Below are positions 25,761 through 35,251 of a stretch of 64,000 bases of DNA, in pieces (position 1 is the stretch's first letter; each line of letters begins with the position of its first letter). A program made the translations under genes and the position numbers. This DNA comes from Acidimicrobiia bacterium (GTDB taxonomy: Bacteria > Actinomycetota > Acidimicrobiia > Spongiisociales > JAHEDJ01): the NCBI GenBank assembly GCA_035471805.1, contig DATIPS010000023.1, positions 62,001 to 126,000 of the forward strand, given 5' to 3'. The notes below the pieces were generated by a model, which was given only the letters and a program-made list of their open reading frames with translations, was not told the DNA's origin and did not search any database.

Positions 25761-27959
25761 TCAGTAGATGAGGCGTTCGAGAGCCGCCCTCAGCAACCCC
25801 GGCCGTCCCGGCTCACGGGTGGATACCACAAGCACCGGTGCGTCCATCGCTTCGGCAATGGTGTCGGTCAACTCGGTCCCGAGGCCCGTAGTCCGTCGGG
25901 ATGCGCCGAGTATCACCAGATCGGCACCCCGACCCCGTTCTGCAATGGCTTCGATGAAGTTCGGGGCGCGCTCCACGATGCTCGACGTTCCGGCGCTGCA
26001 CAGTTCCTCCAGCCGACCGTGGTAGCCCCTGATCGCTTCGACCTGAGGATCGGTCGCGTCTTCAGGCAGCACATGCACGAATGAAAGCGAGGCATCGGGC
26101 GAGGACGCGAAGCGATTCCCGACGTCGATCTTCATCATGTCGTAGGGGGAACCTGCGCCCATTACCGTGATGTTGCGAAGCCCCTCGAGCCGGCGTCGAT
26201 GAAGCACGGCCATATCGCACGGAGCATTCTCCTGGAGCCACCGGATGTCGGCTGAGAACCCTCGTCTTCTTCTGCCCACCTCCGCCTGGTAACTCAACAC
26301 GAGATCCACCGCGTGCCTGGCTATGTAGTCGTTTATCCCCTCGCGGACGTCGGAGCCGCGCGGCCGGACCACACCAACGTCGATCCCCAGTTCGTCGGCG
26401 ATTCGCCGGACGCCCACCCGGAAAGGATCGCTTGCCTCCGGATATACCGTTCGCCGCCACCACAACGTACCTGCAGTGTCGCGATCCACCCGGGCAAGGG
26501 TGATTCGGCCATCTTCGGCGGCGAGGCTCGATGCCAGCCGGAGGAGGTTGCGCAGACGGGTGGATCCGATCGTGTCCGACAGCGGTATCAGGATGTGATC
26601 CCGGCCCGGACGGGCCAGTGCATCACGAGTCAGATCGATGAGACGAGCCGTAGCGCGGAGGCGCAGCGCGTCCAGCAGAGCACTCTCGTGCGAAACCCTC
26701 GATTGCCCGAACATCCGGTACCAGAACACGCCGATTACGACTATTCCGACCGCCCCGAAGATGGGGAAGAACCCGAGCTGTGTGAAGAGGACCAGAACCC
26801 CGAGAATCCCGGCGATCTGGACCCACGGGTATAGCGGCGACTTGAAACCGGGCTGATACCACGGAACCTCGGCCTCACGAAACGCGATGACCGAGAGATT
26901 GACGATCGAGAACACGAGCACCTGGAATGCAGAAGCCAGCTTGGCCAGTTCCAATAGGGGGACCGTGGCGATCAAGACGACGAGCGTCGCCCCGGTGACC
27001 AGCACAGAGGCCGTCGGTGTTCCGCTCCGGGCACCAACTCGCTCGAAGAACCGGGGGGCCAGCGCGTTGCGAGCCATGGCGAACGGGTAACGGGAGGAAC
27101 TCAGCAAGCCGGCGTTGGCCATGCTGATGAGAGCAAGGATGGCGGTGACCGCCACCACATCCTGACCGATCGTATCCGAGAAGTTGGCTGCCGCAGTCAC
27201 CATGGGAGCGTTGTCGGTCGTCAGCCGGTCGAGATCGACGTTGCCGACGACCACCGCTATCAGCGCCGGATAGAGGACCAGCATGAGGCCGATGGATCCG
27301 AGCATTCCCATCGGGAGCGACCGTGACGGGTTCTTCACCTCCTCCCCGATCGAGGCGACCTTCGTGACCCCCGCGTACGACACGAATACGAGCCCGGTGG
27401 CGGCGAGGATGCCGCCGATGCCTTCGGGCGCGAACGGCGTGAACGCCGATGCGTCTGTCGAGCCTGCACCTCCGACGACTACGAAAAACAAGACCCCCAG
27501 AACGGCCGCCACGATTGCAGTCTGGAATCGGCCGGACACCCGCACTCCGATCGAGTTCAACGAAGTGAGCAGTACCGCAAGCCCGATTCCGACCAGCTCA
27601 ACCGGGAGATCGACCAGGAAGTCGAGGTAGCCCTCGAAACCCACCAGCGCGAAAGCCGATTTGAACACGAGGGCGAACCAGACTCCGAAACCGGCGATGG
27701 TTCCCATCAAGGGGCCCATGGCACGGTCGATGAAGACGTATGTACCGCCGGCCATAGGCATCGCCGAGGCCATCTCCGCCATGCTGAGAGCCGCAGGAAC
27801 CACGATCAGACCGGCGAGGAAGTAGGCGACGACGGCGGCCGGTCCCGCCAACTCCGCAGCCAGCCCGGGAAGCACGAAGATCCCGCTCCCGATCATTGCC
27901 CCGAGGCTGACTGTGAAGACGGCAGGAAGGCTCAGATGGCGTCGGAGGCTGGTGCTCAA
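25761..27959 (-). CDS. APC-superfamily amino-acid permease fused to two UspA domains
   Basis: 732-residue inner-membrane transporter. The first about 430 residues are a 12-helix APC permease (GAMIGSGIFVLPG, MPMAGGTYVFIDRAMGP, IGEEVKNPSRSLP). The last about 290 form two universal-stress-protein domains: the first region around DHILIPLSDT, the second with NITVMGAGSPYD, ADLVILGASRR and APVLVVSTREP. This fusion is known in archaea and actinobacteria and suggests nucleotide-dependent control of uptake. The substrate is probably an amino acid or polyamine. Start TTG 27959 has GAGGA 7 nt upstream. It converges on polX with two palindromes between. Confidence 0.9.
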   Translation of the reverse strand: MSTSLRRHLSLPAVFTVSLGAMIGSGIFVLPGLAAELAGPAAVVAYFLAGLIVVPAALSMAEMASAMPMAGGTYVFIDRAMGPLMGTIAGFGVWFALVFKSAFALVGFEGYLDFLVDLPVELVGIGLAVLLTSLNSIGVRVSGRFQTAIVAAVLGVLFFVVVGGAGSTDASAFTPFAPEGIGGILAATGLVFVSYAGVTKVASIGEEVKNPSRSLPMGMLGSIGLMLVLYPALIAVVVGNVDLDRLTTDNAPMVTAAANFSDTIGQDVVAVTAILALISMANAGLLSSSRYPFAMARNALAPRFFERVGARSGTPTASVLVTGATLVVLIATVPLLELAKLASAFQVLVFSIVNLSVIAFREAEVPWYQPGFKSPLYPWVQIAGILGVLVLFTQLGFFPIFGAVGIVVIGVFWYRMFGQSRVSHESALLDALRLRATARLIDLTRDALARPGRDHILIPLSDTIGSTRLRNLLRLASSLAAEDGRITLARVDRDTAGTLWWRRTVYPEASDPFRVGVRRIADELGIDVGVVRPRGSDVREGINDYIARHAVDLVLSYQAEVGRRRRGFSADIRWLQENAPCDMAVLHRRRLEGLRNITVMGAGSPYDMMKIDVGNRFASSPDASLSFVHVLPEDATDPQVEAIRGYHGRLEELCSAGTSSIVERAPNFIEAIAERGRGADLVILGASRRTTGLGTELTDTIAEAMDAPVLVVSTREPGRPGLLRAALERLIY

Positions 27960-28008
27960 CTGTCATTCCTCGCTGTGAACGTACGCAGTCCCGGTACCGG
28001 TAGAAGCT

Positions 28009-28497
28009 TCAGGCGCGGGACTTCGAGCCGACCTTCTCGAGACTCTCAACAAGACGGCCGAAGAACCGTTCCAGACACTCGTCGGCTATTCGATGCAGAT
28101 ACACGGTGTCGACGAGCGCCCCGACGGCCTTGAGGGGCGGCCGGTAGTGAGAGGTGAAGGCCACCTGTGTTCTTGCTCGTCCGACCGGGAAGACTTCCAG
28201 TACCCCCGCCAGGGCGGGGAAGAACCCGCGACGCTCGGCCGCGCGCCATCCGATCTCCCGCCTGGATAGCGGAAGCGGTTCGGTCACTTCGTCGAAGTCA
28301 CCGATTTCGAGAGTGACGTCTGCCCCGAGGATGACTCCATCAACTTCGACGTCCAGTATTCCGGAGGTCTCATCCCGGTTCTGTGAGGTGCCGTCGAGGC
28401 AGGCGGCCAGCAGCCGGGCCGGATCATCTCGCATCAGCCTCCTGGCGGTTTCATAGGGGATGTCCACCGTTGCGAAGTGGAACTCGTTGCGCTGCAT
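28009..28497 (-). CDS. SRPBCC-like small protein
   Basis: 162-residue protein with the alternating pattern of a START/SRPBCC ligand-binding fold: N-terminal FHFATVDIPYETARRLM, central TLEIGDFDEVTEPLP, later TQVAFTSHYRPP and a long C-terminal helix VYLHRIADECLERFFGRLVE. No catalytic residues can be named, and the ligand is unknown. Start MQRNEF at 28497 was chosen; the longer frame to 28716 overlaps the divergent sirtuin start and has no family-like sequence. It lies 49 bp downstream of the permease gene start on the same strand but probably has its own promoter in the 103-bp divergent gap. Confidence 0.6.
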   Translation of the reverse strand: MQRNEFHFATVDIPYETARRLMRDDPARLLAACLDGTSQNRDETSGILDVEVDGVILGADVTLEIGDFDEVTEPLPLSRREIGWRAAERRGFFPALAGVLEVFPVGRARTQVAFTSHYRPPLKAVGALVDTVYLHRIADECLERFFGRLVESLEKVGSKSRA

Positions 28498-28600
28498 ACC
28501 GGACTCTCGGCGTTCTGCTCTAACCCAATCACAAAGGACTTGCCGGTAACAGGGTCGAAGGTGAGTTCCAGTCCGGAGGGCGCGCCTAGCCTCCCGGAAG

Positions 28601-29365
28601 ATGAGTTCATTGGAACACGCCCGTGCCCTCGTGGCCGAAGCCGGACGAGTTGCTACCTTCACCGGTGCCGGTCTGAGCGCTGAATCGGGCATAGCGACGT
28701 TCCGGGACCCGACCACGGGCTACTGGGCCCGCTACGACCCGGCGGAACTGGCCAGTCCGGTAGGGTTCGCTGCCGATCCGGAGCTCGTCATCGATTGGTA
28801 CAACCACCGAAGACGAACCCTCGCCGCGGCCGAGCCGAACGCCGCCCACCGTTCCCTGGCCGAGTGCGCCGACCTGATCCATGTGACCCAGAACGTCGAC
28901 GACCTGCTCGAGAGGGCCGGGGCAAGGCGAGTTCTCCACCTGCACGGATCCATCGGCCTGGACCGCTGTGATCGAGCCTGCGGTTACGAGGAACGGATCG
29001 ACCTCGCTGCTCCGCCGGGCCTCAGGCCGTGCCCATTCTGCGGGGCACCTATTCGTCCCGCCGTGGTCTGGTTCGGCGAGACTCTGCAAGAAGCCGTTTG
29101 GAACGCATCCGTCGAGGCAATCAGCCGAGCAGACTTGCTGCTCGTCATCGGAACCTCCGGTGTCGTGTACCCGGCCGCCGGCCTCATCGACCATGCACGC
29201 AGCACCGGTGCGGCCGTGGTAGTTGTCAACGCCGAGCCGATCAGATCTCCTGCTGATGTCGTGCTCATCGGCTCGGCTGTCGAGTTCGTGCCGAAGATTC
29301 TCGCCGGTCGACGCACCGGTGGCCCGGGCGGATCGCCCGGCTCAGACGTCGGCCGGCTCGATTAG
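28601..29365 (+). CDS. cobB: NAD-dependent protein deacylase, Sir2 family
   Basis: 254-residue sirtuin removing acyl groups from lysines with NAD+. Motifs: TFTGAGLSAESGIATFRD (about 19-36), TQNVDDLLERAG (about 96-107), catalytic His in VLHLHGS, two zinc CxxC-like pairs (CDRAC and CPFC) and GTSGVVYPAAG. The WYNHRRR segment matches the Tyr-x-x-Arg signature of class III sirtuins (CobB/SIRT5), which favours succinyl or malonyl-lysine. The ATG at 28601 is preceded by GGAAG. It diverges from the SRPBCC gene. No acetyltransferase or AMP-forming synthetase is adjacent. Confidence 0.93.
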   Translation: MSSLEHARALVAEAGRVATFTGAGLSAESGIATFRDPTTGYWARYDPAELASPVGFAADPELVIDWYNHRRRTLAAAEPNAAHRSLAECADLIHVTQNVDDLLERAGARRVLHLHGSIGLDRCDRACGYEERIDLAAPPGLRPCPFCGAPIRPAVVWFGETLQEAVWNASVEAISRADLLLVIGTSGVVYPAAGLIDHARSTGAAVVVVNAEPIRSPADVVLIGSAVEFVPKILAGRRTGGPGGSPGSDVGRLD

Positions 29366-29379
29366 GAGAACCGGTCCGG

Positions 29380-29679
29380 ATGGCCGGCCGGTACCGGTTC
29401 GAGGGGCGCAATGAACCGGAGCCGATCGATGAGGCAGACCGATTCAGGGTCTTTCTCATCAGAGATGATCCGATCCCCTCCCGACGGACCCCGCCACCGT
29501 GTTGTTTCCCCGAAAGCAACGCGATCCGAAGGGCAAGCCACCACCGGCGACGGCGAAGCGAGCCGCGGCCGCGTCTTTCAGATGGGCATCGAGTAGGTCA
29601 AAGGCGGGCGGAGCGCCAATGGGTCCGCCGTTCGCCGCCCCTCGACGTGAAACCGCCCTACTTCTTGGCCTGCTGGTAG
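29380..29679 (+). CDS. Possible small ORF after the sirtuin gene
   Basis: 99-codon frame opening 14 bp after the sirtuin stop, with TAGGAG (29363-29370) about 9 nt before the ATG. The first 34 residues (MAGRYRFEGRNEPEPIDEA and on) look protein-like. The rest is Arg/Pro-rich and overlaps the end of the nfu gene by 22 bp, so either the ORF is spurious or it is a decayed gene. The stretch 29366-29657 contains nothing else that I can support. Confidence 0.25.
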   Translation: MAGRYRFEGRNEPEPIDEADRFRVFLIRDDPIPSRRTPPPCCFPESNAIRRASHHRRRRSEPRPRLSDGHRVGQRRAERQWVRRSPPLDVKPPYFLACW

Positions 29680-30284
29680 TAGGGGTTGTTACCCGAGTCG
29701 TGATCGGTCACATCGACCACTCTGGATATCTCCGGAATCGCCTCGGTGATTATGCGCTCGATTCCGTGTTTCAAGGTGACGGTTGCCATTCCACACCCCT
29801 GGCAGCCGCCCATGAGCTCCAGGTAGACGGTGTCCTCCTCGACCGAGATCAACCGGGCGCCTCCGCCGTGAGAGGCTATCGCCGGATTGACTTCGTGTTC
29901 GAGGACATGCTGGACCTGCTCGGCCAGAGGTCCGGTGAGCTCCGCGCGATCTGCGCTCGGAATCGTCGGACTGACCGGGTTGTTGGGGTTGTCGATGGCG
30001 AGGCCGGGGTTCATCGGATCCGAGCCCAGGTTGATGTTGGCGCCACGCAGTTTGTCCACGTCTGCCGAGCGAATCAGCACCGCCAGGTCGCCGATTCGCT
30101 CGATCACATCGGTCGGCTGCGCATCGCCAACCGGCACGAAACTGAGTTCGTAGTTGTAGAGCGGGCCGCGCGCGCCGGTCACCTCTATGAAGAGTGCGAA
30201 CTCGTCATCACCTGGTTCGGCATCGCGGATTTCAGCGATCATCCGCAGGGCGTCATCGGTTATTGAAAGAATCGTGTCGTTCAT
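29658..30284 (-). CDS. Nfu-type iron-sulfur cluster carrier
   Basis: 208-residue Fe-S scaffold/carrier. N-terminal region (about 1-100) resembles an A-type (HesB/IscA-like) domain without its three cysteines, as in NfuA. The C-terminal NifU domain (about 125-200) has ASHGGGARLISVE and the cluster-binding CxxC in MGGCQGCGMATVTLKHGIE. It would deliver [4Fe-4S] clusters, useful to the formate dehydrogenase and radical SAM proteins encoded nearby. The ATG at 30284 (MNDTIL) has GGAAG upstream. It diverges from the ATP-grasp gene with 77 bp between. Confidence 0.88.
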   Translation of the reverse strand: MNDTILSITDDALRMIAEIRDAEPGDDEFALFIEVTGARGPLYNYELSFVPVGDAQPTDVIERIGDLAVLIRSADVDKLRGANINLGSDPMNPGLAIDNPNNPVSPTIPSADRAELTGPLAEQVQHVLEHEVNPAIASHGGGARLISVEEDTVYLELMGGCQGCGMATVTLKHGIERIITEAIPEISRVVDVTDHDSGNNPYYQQAKK

Positions 30285-30361
30285 TCCGCTTCCACTGGGT
30301 TGGGCATGGTGCATGCTAACGGTTCGCATGTTTTGCGCACCTCGGTAGGGTGCAAGCCTCC

Positions 30362-31582
30362 ATGCCGCACATCGTCCTCATTCTGCCAACGTCCACATAC
30401 CGGGCCACCGAGTTCGTCGACGCCGCCGAGCGGCTGGGGGTGGAAATCACGGTGGCGTCGGAAGATGCACCACCGCTCGCCGCAACAGCCGGGGCGCCCC
30501 ATGTGCTCATCGACTGCAGTTCCCCTGAGACCTCCGCCGCGACCATCGTCGAGCATGCCGACGGCCATCCGATCGATGCGATCGTGGCCGCCGACGATCA
30601 GGGCGTCGAGATCGCCGCTCTCGCCGCCGCCCGGCTCGGTCTGCCTCACAACCCGCCCGTCGGAGTGGCCGCCACCAGGAACAAGGCAATGCTGCGACGG
30701 GCGCTCGCCAGGGCAGAGGTTCCCCAACCGGCGTTCGGTGTCGTGAATACAGCAGAAGATGCCGTGGCGGCCGTCGCCGATCTCGGCGCCCCCGCAGTCC
30801 TGAAGCCTCTCGGCCTCAGTGCCTCCCAGGGCGTCATTCGGGTCGATGATGCAGAGGAAGCGTTCGCCGCAGCCGAACGTATCCGCCGAATACTGATTAC
30901 CGAGGGCCACTCTCCAGGTGAACCGATCCTCGTCGAGCGGTTCGTGCCCGGAATAGAAGTTGCGGTCGAGGGTCTGCTCTACGACGGGAAGCTCGAGGTT
31001 CTGGCCGTCTTCGACAAGCCCGATCCGCTCGACGGCCCGTATTTCGAGGAGACCATTCTCATCACCCCGTCCCGGCTCCATCCGGAGATGATCGACGAAG
31101 TCGTACGCGTCACCGAGCGCGCCATCGGTGCCCTCGAGTTGCGCGAGGGCCCGATACACGCCGAGCTGCGCGTCGACGGCCCGCGCGTGATTCTGCTCGA
31201 GGTGGCCGCCCGCTCCATCGGCGGTCTGTGTGGGAGGTCACTCCGTTTCGGTTTGCTCGGCTCCTCACTCGAGACGCTGATACTTCGACGGGCTCTGGGT
31301 ATGCCGGTCGCAGGCCTGCGCAGGGAGGATCGGGCATCGGGAGCGATGATGCTCCCCATTCCGAGATCCGGAATCCTCCGTTCCGTCCGGGGACGCGAGG
31401 CGGCGCTGGCGGTACCCGGGATCACGGGTCTCGAGATCTCGATGCACCCGGGAGACGTGATTCGGGCGCTGCCCGAAGGAAACCGCTATCTGGGTTTCCT
31501 CTTCGCGAAGGGGCCGACTCCGGAGGATGCCGAAGCTTCACTGCGGGCCGCGCATGCCGAGCTGGAGTTCGTCATCGATTGA
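30362..31582 (+). CDS. ATP-grasp carboxylate-amine ligase-like enzyme
   Basis: 406-residue ATP-grasp protein. N-terminal Rossmann-like pre-ATP-grasp domain (PHIVLILPTSTYRA), then AAARLGLPHNPP and ATRNKAMLRRAL. The ATP-binding Lys is in AVLKPLGLSASQGV (about 150), with LVERFVPGIEVAVEGLLYDG and the Mg-binding EVAARSIGG (about 287). The family joins a carboxylate to an amine via acyl-phosphate (CarB, PurK, L-amino-acid ligase BacD type). Which substrates are used cannot be told. ATG 30362 was chosen over GTG 30350 because of spacing to TAGGG. Confidence 0.85.
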   Translation: MPHIVLILPTSTYRATEFVDAAERLGVEITVASEDAPPLAATAGAPHVLIDCSSPETSAATIVEHADGHPIDAIVAADDQGVEIAALAAARLGLPHNPPVGVAATRNKAMLRRALARAEVPQPAFGVVNTAEDAVAAVADLGAPAVLKPLGLSASQGVIRVDDAEEAFAAAERIRRILITEGHSPGEPILVERFVPGIEVAVEGLLYDGKLEVLAVFDKPDPLDGPYFEETILITPSRLHPEMIDEVVRVTERAIGALELREGPIHAELRVDGPRVILLEVAARSIGGLCGRSLRFGLLGSSLETLILRRALGMPVAGLRREDRASGAMMLPIPRSGILRSVRGREAALAVPGITGLEISMHPGDVIRALPEGNRYLGFLFAKGPTPEDAEASLRAAHAELEFVID

Positions 31583-31664
31583 GTGGCGTCGACCGATCCG
31601 AGGTCCACGGCACACGCCGGTAACCGTTTTGTCCGCAAGGTGCCGGAGCGGCGAGAATCGGGGA

Positions 31665-33155
31665 ATGCACCTCACCAGGTCCTCCGGCGTCCTTCTACAT
31701 CCGACGAGCCTTCCGGGCCCGTACGGCGTGGGCGATCTGGGCCCCGCCGCTCATCACTGGATCGAGATGCTGGCCGAGACCGGGACCGGGGTCTGGCAAC
31801 TGCTGCCGCTCGGCCCCACCGGCTACGGAGATTCGCCGTATCAGTGTTTCTCGGCGTTCGCCGGCAACCCATTGCTGGTGAGCCCGGACCTCCTCGTCGA
31901 GGACGGCCTGCTCTCCGAAGCCGACCTCATCGAGTTCCCCCGCTGTGAAGAACGGGAAGTGGACTACGGCGCCGTGATCCCGGCCAAGCTCGCTTTGCTC
32001 GACAGGGCCTACCGGCGCGGCGCCCGCTCGGATTGGTCCCGAGAAGTCGCAGCCTTCCGGGCCGAGCAGGCCACATGGATCGAGGACTACTCGCTCTTCA
32101 TGGCACTCAAAGACATCCACCGGGGACGCCCGTGGTGGACGTGGGACCCCGAGCTCAGAGATCGGGAGGAAACGACGATCGCGCGCTCCCGCGGCAGGCT
32201 CGAGGATTTGGTCGACTCACACATTTTCAGGCAGTTCCTGTTCGCCCGTCAGTGGAAGAGAATCCGCAGCAGTGCAGCCGTCCACGGGTTATGCATCGTC
32301 GGCGATGCCCCCATCTTCGTCGCGGAGGACTCGGCGGACGTCTGGTCGAATCGGGACCTGTTCCAACTGGACGAGTTAGGTCGCCCGACTGTTGTCGCGG
32401 GTGTCCCTCCCGATTATTTCTCCGCGACCGGACAGCTGTGGGGTAATCCGCTCTATCGCTGGGATCTGCACGCCGCAACCGGCTACCGCTGGTGGCTCGA
32501 CCGGATGCAGGCGGTGCTCGACCTGGTGGATGTGGTCCGGCTGGACCACTTCAGAGGATTCGCCGGCTACTGGGAAGTGCCGGCAGGCGAGGACACTGCG
32601 ATCAACGGGCGATGGGTCGAAGGCCCGGGGGTCGAGTTCCTCGAAGCGCTGACCGGTGAGTTCGGTGAACTCCCGATCATCGCTGAGGATCTCGGCGACA
32701 TCACGCCGGATGTCATCGAACTGCGGGACCGCTTCCGGTTGCCGGGCATGAAGATCCTTCAGTTTGCCTTCGACTCCGGTGAGGAGAACGATTTCCTCCC
32801 TCACCGTTTCCCGGAGCATTGCGTTGTCTACACCGGCACTCACGACAACGACACCACCCGCGGCTGGTTCGATTCGGCAGATGAATCCGACAGGAAGCAT
32901 GCCCTCGAGTATCTGGGCGTCGACGGTTCCGACTACGCGTGGGACCTGATCGAGGCAGCATGGAAGTCACGCGCTGCCTGGGCGATAACCACGATGCAGG
33001 ACGTCTTGAGCCTGGGCAGCGAGGCGCGGATGAACTTCCCGAGCGTTCCGGGGGGCAACTGGAGGTGGCGGATGAAACAGGGCGCTTTCACGGAGGAGCT
33101 ACGAACCCGACTGCGCTCCCTCAACCGGAAGACCGGGCGACTGTCCGATGCGTGA
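31665..33155 (+). CDS. malQ: 4-alpha-glucanotransferase (amylomaltase)
   Basis: 496-residue GH77 enzyme that transfers alpha-1,4-glucan chains in maltodextrin/glycogen metabolism. It starts with the family's RSSGVLLHPTSLPGPYGVGDLG and has GYGDSPYQCFSAFAGNP. The catalytic nucleophile Asp is in VRLDHFRGF (about 288), the acid/base Glu in IIAEDLGDIT (about 335), and the third Asp in GTHDNDTT (about 390). The ATG at 31665 is preceded by CGGGGA. Length is normal for bacterial amylomaltases. It follows the ATP-grasp gene by 82 bp and precedes an S9 peptidase. Confidence 0.95.
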   Translation: MHLTRSSGVLLHPTSLPGPYGVGDLGPAAHHWIEMLAETGTGVWQLLPLGPTGYGDSPYQCFSAFAGNPLLVSPDLLVEDGLLSEADLIEFPRCEEREVDYGAVIPAKLALLDRAYRRGARSDWSREVAAFRAEQATWIEDYSLFMALKDIHRGRPWWTWDPELRDREETTIARSRGRLEDLVDSHIFRQFLFARQWKRIRSSAAVHGLCIVGDAPIFVAEDSADVWSNRDLFQLDELGRPTVVAGVPPDYFSATGQLWGNPLYRWDLHAATGYRWWLDRMQAVLDLVDVVRLDHFRGFAGYWEVPAGEDTAINGRWVEGPGVEFLEALTGEFGELPIIAEDLGDITPDVIELRDRFRLPGMKILQFAFDSGEENDFLPHRFPEHCVVYTGTHDNDTTRGWFDSADESDRKHALEYLGVDGSDYAWDLIEAAWKSRAAWAITTMQDVLSLGSEARMNFPSVPGGNWRWRMKQGAFTEELRTRLRSLNRKTGRLSDA

Positions 33156-33179
33156 GCGCACGGTGCTACCTTCGTCCGC

Positions 33180-35141
33180 ATGAGCCGACCCATCACACCA
33201 ACGGATCTCTGGAGACTGCCGCGAGTAGAGGCACCCGCGGTTTCCGCGAACGGAGCCACCGTCGTCGTTCCGGTGACCCGTTACGACATCGATAAGAACG
33301 AGGGAAACACCGTCCTCTACCTGCTTCAAGACGGCGACCCGGCCCCAATCACCGATCCGGCCCGCAGCGCCACCTCCCCCGCCGTCAGCGCCGACGGCCG
33401 TTCTATCGCTTTCCTGCGCAAGGACGAGGCAGGAAAGCAGCAGGTCCACCTGCTCTCCTTGGACGGTGGCGAGCCGTTGGTGCTGACCGACCTGCCAATG
33501 GGCGCGGCGGGACCGAAGTGGCTTCCGGACGGCCGGCTGGTCGTAGTCGTCAAACTCACTACCGAGGCTCCGACGATAGACGGTACGCGCGAATGGTTGG
33601 GCAAGAACGGGTCAAAGTCGCCCCGTGTGACCGAAAGAAGGGTTTACCGGTACTGGGACACCTGGCTCACGGAAGGCGACACGTGGCACCCTTTCGTGCT
33701 CGATCCGACGACGCGTGCTCTGACGGACCTCACCCCCGACAGGGACTGGTGGTGGCGTCTCCCTTCACAGGGGGAACAGGGCGATGCGTACGACGTTGCC
33801 CCCGACGGCTCGGAAATCACCTTCTCGGCTTGGGAGATCGATGACTCCGACGAAGTCCCGGTCTGGCGCCTCTACGCAGCTCCGATCGACGGCGGTGACG
33901 TGAGATGTCTCACGCCCGAACTCACAGGGGATGCGACCTGGCCGCGCTACACCGCGGATGGCAGCCGTCTCGCCTACCTGTTTCAACGAGAAGCCGACTT
34001 CTACGCGGACCGCCGCCGGCTGGCCGTAGTCGACAGGATCAGCGGCGAACACCATGTCCTCACCGAGGATTGGGATGCGTCGATCCAGACGGTCGCTCCG
34101 GGGCGGGCTGCCGACGAGCTCTTTCTCACCGCAGAAGAGTCGGGACGCGTGGTCCTCTACCGGATCGGACGAGAGGGCGGAACACCGGCGGTCCTGACCA
34201 GACAGGGCAGTCTCACCAACCCGGTGGTTGCCGGCGAAGGGACTCTGTACGTTCGATGTCAGAGCCTCTCCCAGCCGCCCGAGATCGGGCGCATCGACCT
34301 TTCCGACGGCTCCCTTGCGCGGGTCACCCGGTTCACGGACGAAGTTCTGAGGGACGTGACCCTCGGGTCCGTTGAGGAACTGGTCGTGGAAGGCGCGGAG
34401 GGACACGAGGTTCGGACCTTCTTGCTGTTTCCACCCGGGTTCGATGAGGCCGGCGGGCGGGTGCCGCTCGTTCACCTGATTCACGGCGGCCCCCATTCGA
34501 CCTTCGGAGACAGCTGGCACTTCCGGTGGAATGCCCAGGCGTTCGCGTCGCCAGGGTACCTGGTGGCGATGGTCAACTTCCACGGATCGACTTCCTTCGG
34601 TGATGCTTTCACCCGCAGCATCCAGGGCAGCTGGGGTGACCAACCGACGACCGACATTCTCGCCGTCACAGACGCGCTCATCGACCGCGGATTGGTCGAT
34701 CCGGGCCGGATGGCCGTGACGGGCGGCTCCTACGGGGGATACCTGACCGCCTGGTTGATGAGCCAAACGGATCGGTTCGCCTGTGCAGTCGCCCACGCGG
34801 CGGTCACCAATCTGGCCGGAATGTACGCCACCGACATGACATACGGATTCTCCCGCTCGCGCGGCGCCGAAGTCTGGGAAGACCCGGGCCGCGTCGATCG
34901 CTGGAGCCCCTCGGCCCATGCCGCCGGGTACAGCACGCCGACTCTGGTCATACACGGCGAGCAGGACTACAGAGTCCCGATCACCCAGGGCCTCGAGCTG
35001 TACGGCGTGCTCAAAGCCAAGGGTGTCCCCGCCCGCCTGGTGTACTTCCCCGATGAGAACCATTGGATTCTCAAACCCCAGAACTCCCTGGCCTGGTACG
35101 GGGAAGTCCATGATTGGCTGGCTCGCTGGCTCGCTGAGTGA
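33180..35141 (+). CDS. S9-family serine peptidase (acylaminoacyl-peptidase type)
   Basis: 653-residue prolyl-oligopeptidase-superfamily enzyme. An N-terminal beta-propeller has WD-like repeats (AVSANGATVV, ADGRSIAF, APDGSEITF, TADGSRLAY). The C-terminal alpha/beta hydrolase has HGGPHSTFGDSW, nucleophile elbow GGSYGGY (about 520), the acid in HGEQDYRVP and the His in PDENHWI. No signal peptide, so probably cytoplasmic. ATG 33180 has no Shine-Dalgarno and may be near-leaderless. A strong intrinsic terminator begins at the stop codon. It is one of three S9 peptidases in the window. Confidence 0.92.
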   Translation: MSRPITPTDLWRLPRVEAPAVSANGATVVVPVTRYDIDKNEGNTVLYLLQDGDPAPITDPARSATSPAVSADGRSIAFLRKDEAGKQQVHLLSLDGGEPLVLTDLPMGAAGPKWLPDGRLVVVVKLTTEAPTIDGTREWLGKNGSKSPRVTERRVYRYWDTWLTEGDTWHPFVLDPTTRALTDLTPDRDWWWRLPSQGEQGDAYDVAPDGSEITFSAWEIDDSDEVPVWRLYAAPIDGGDVRCLTPELTGDATWPRYTADGSRLAYLFQREADFYADRRRLAVVDRISGEHHVLTEDWDASIQTVAPGRAADELFLTAEESGRVVLYRIGREGGTPAVLTRQGSLTNPVVAGEGTLYVRCQSLSQPPEIGRIDLSDGSLARVTRFTDEVLRDVTLGSVEELVVEGAEGHEVRTFLLFPPGFDEAGGRVPLVHLIHGGPHSTFGDSWHFRWNAQAFASPGYLVAMVNFHGSTSFGDAFTRSIQGSWGDQPTTDILAVTDALIDRGLVDPGRMAVTGGSYGGYLTAWLMSQTDRFACAVAHAAVTNLAGMYATDMTYGFSRSRGAEVWEDPGRVDRWSPSAHAAGYSTPTLVIHGEQDYRVPITQGLELYGVLKAKGVPARLVYFPDENHWILKPQNSLAWYGEVHDWLARWLAE

Positions 35142-35178
35142 CGTCTTACGCGCAGAAGTGCGCGTAAGACGGTTTTGT
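35142..35178 (+). terminator. Intrinsic terminator after the S9 peptidase gene
   Basis: Perfect 12-bp stem (CGTCTTACGCGC, 35142-35153, with its complement at 35160-35171), loop AGAAGT, followed by GTTTTGT. It starts directly after the stop codon and is the clearest rho-independent terminator in the window. Confidence 0.9.
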
Positions 35179-35251
35179 CATTTTCCGGCATCGGATAACT
35201 CCCCCGGGGCGCAACTCGCCACGTCTTCTCGAGGCGTATGCTGAGCGGGCG

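Noticed and set aside
28601..29365. SIR2-HerA defence system with the sirtuin and herA
   Set aside because: The genes are 28 kb apart, and the sirtuin has normal CobB deacylase motifs, not a defence-fusion architecture.
29380..29679. Confident small gene after the sirtuin
   Set aside because: Only the first third is protein-like, and the end overlaps nfu, so it was kept at low confidence only.
35200..35251. TPP riboswitch before thiN
   Set aside because: No CUGAGA-type THI-box sequence is present in the short gap.
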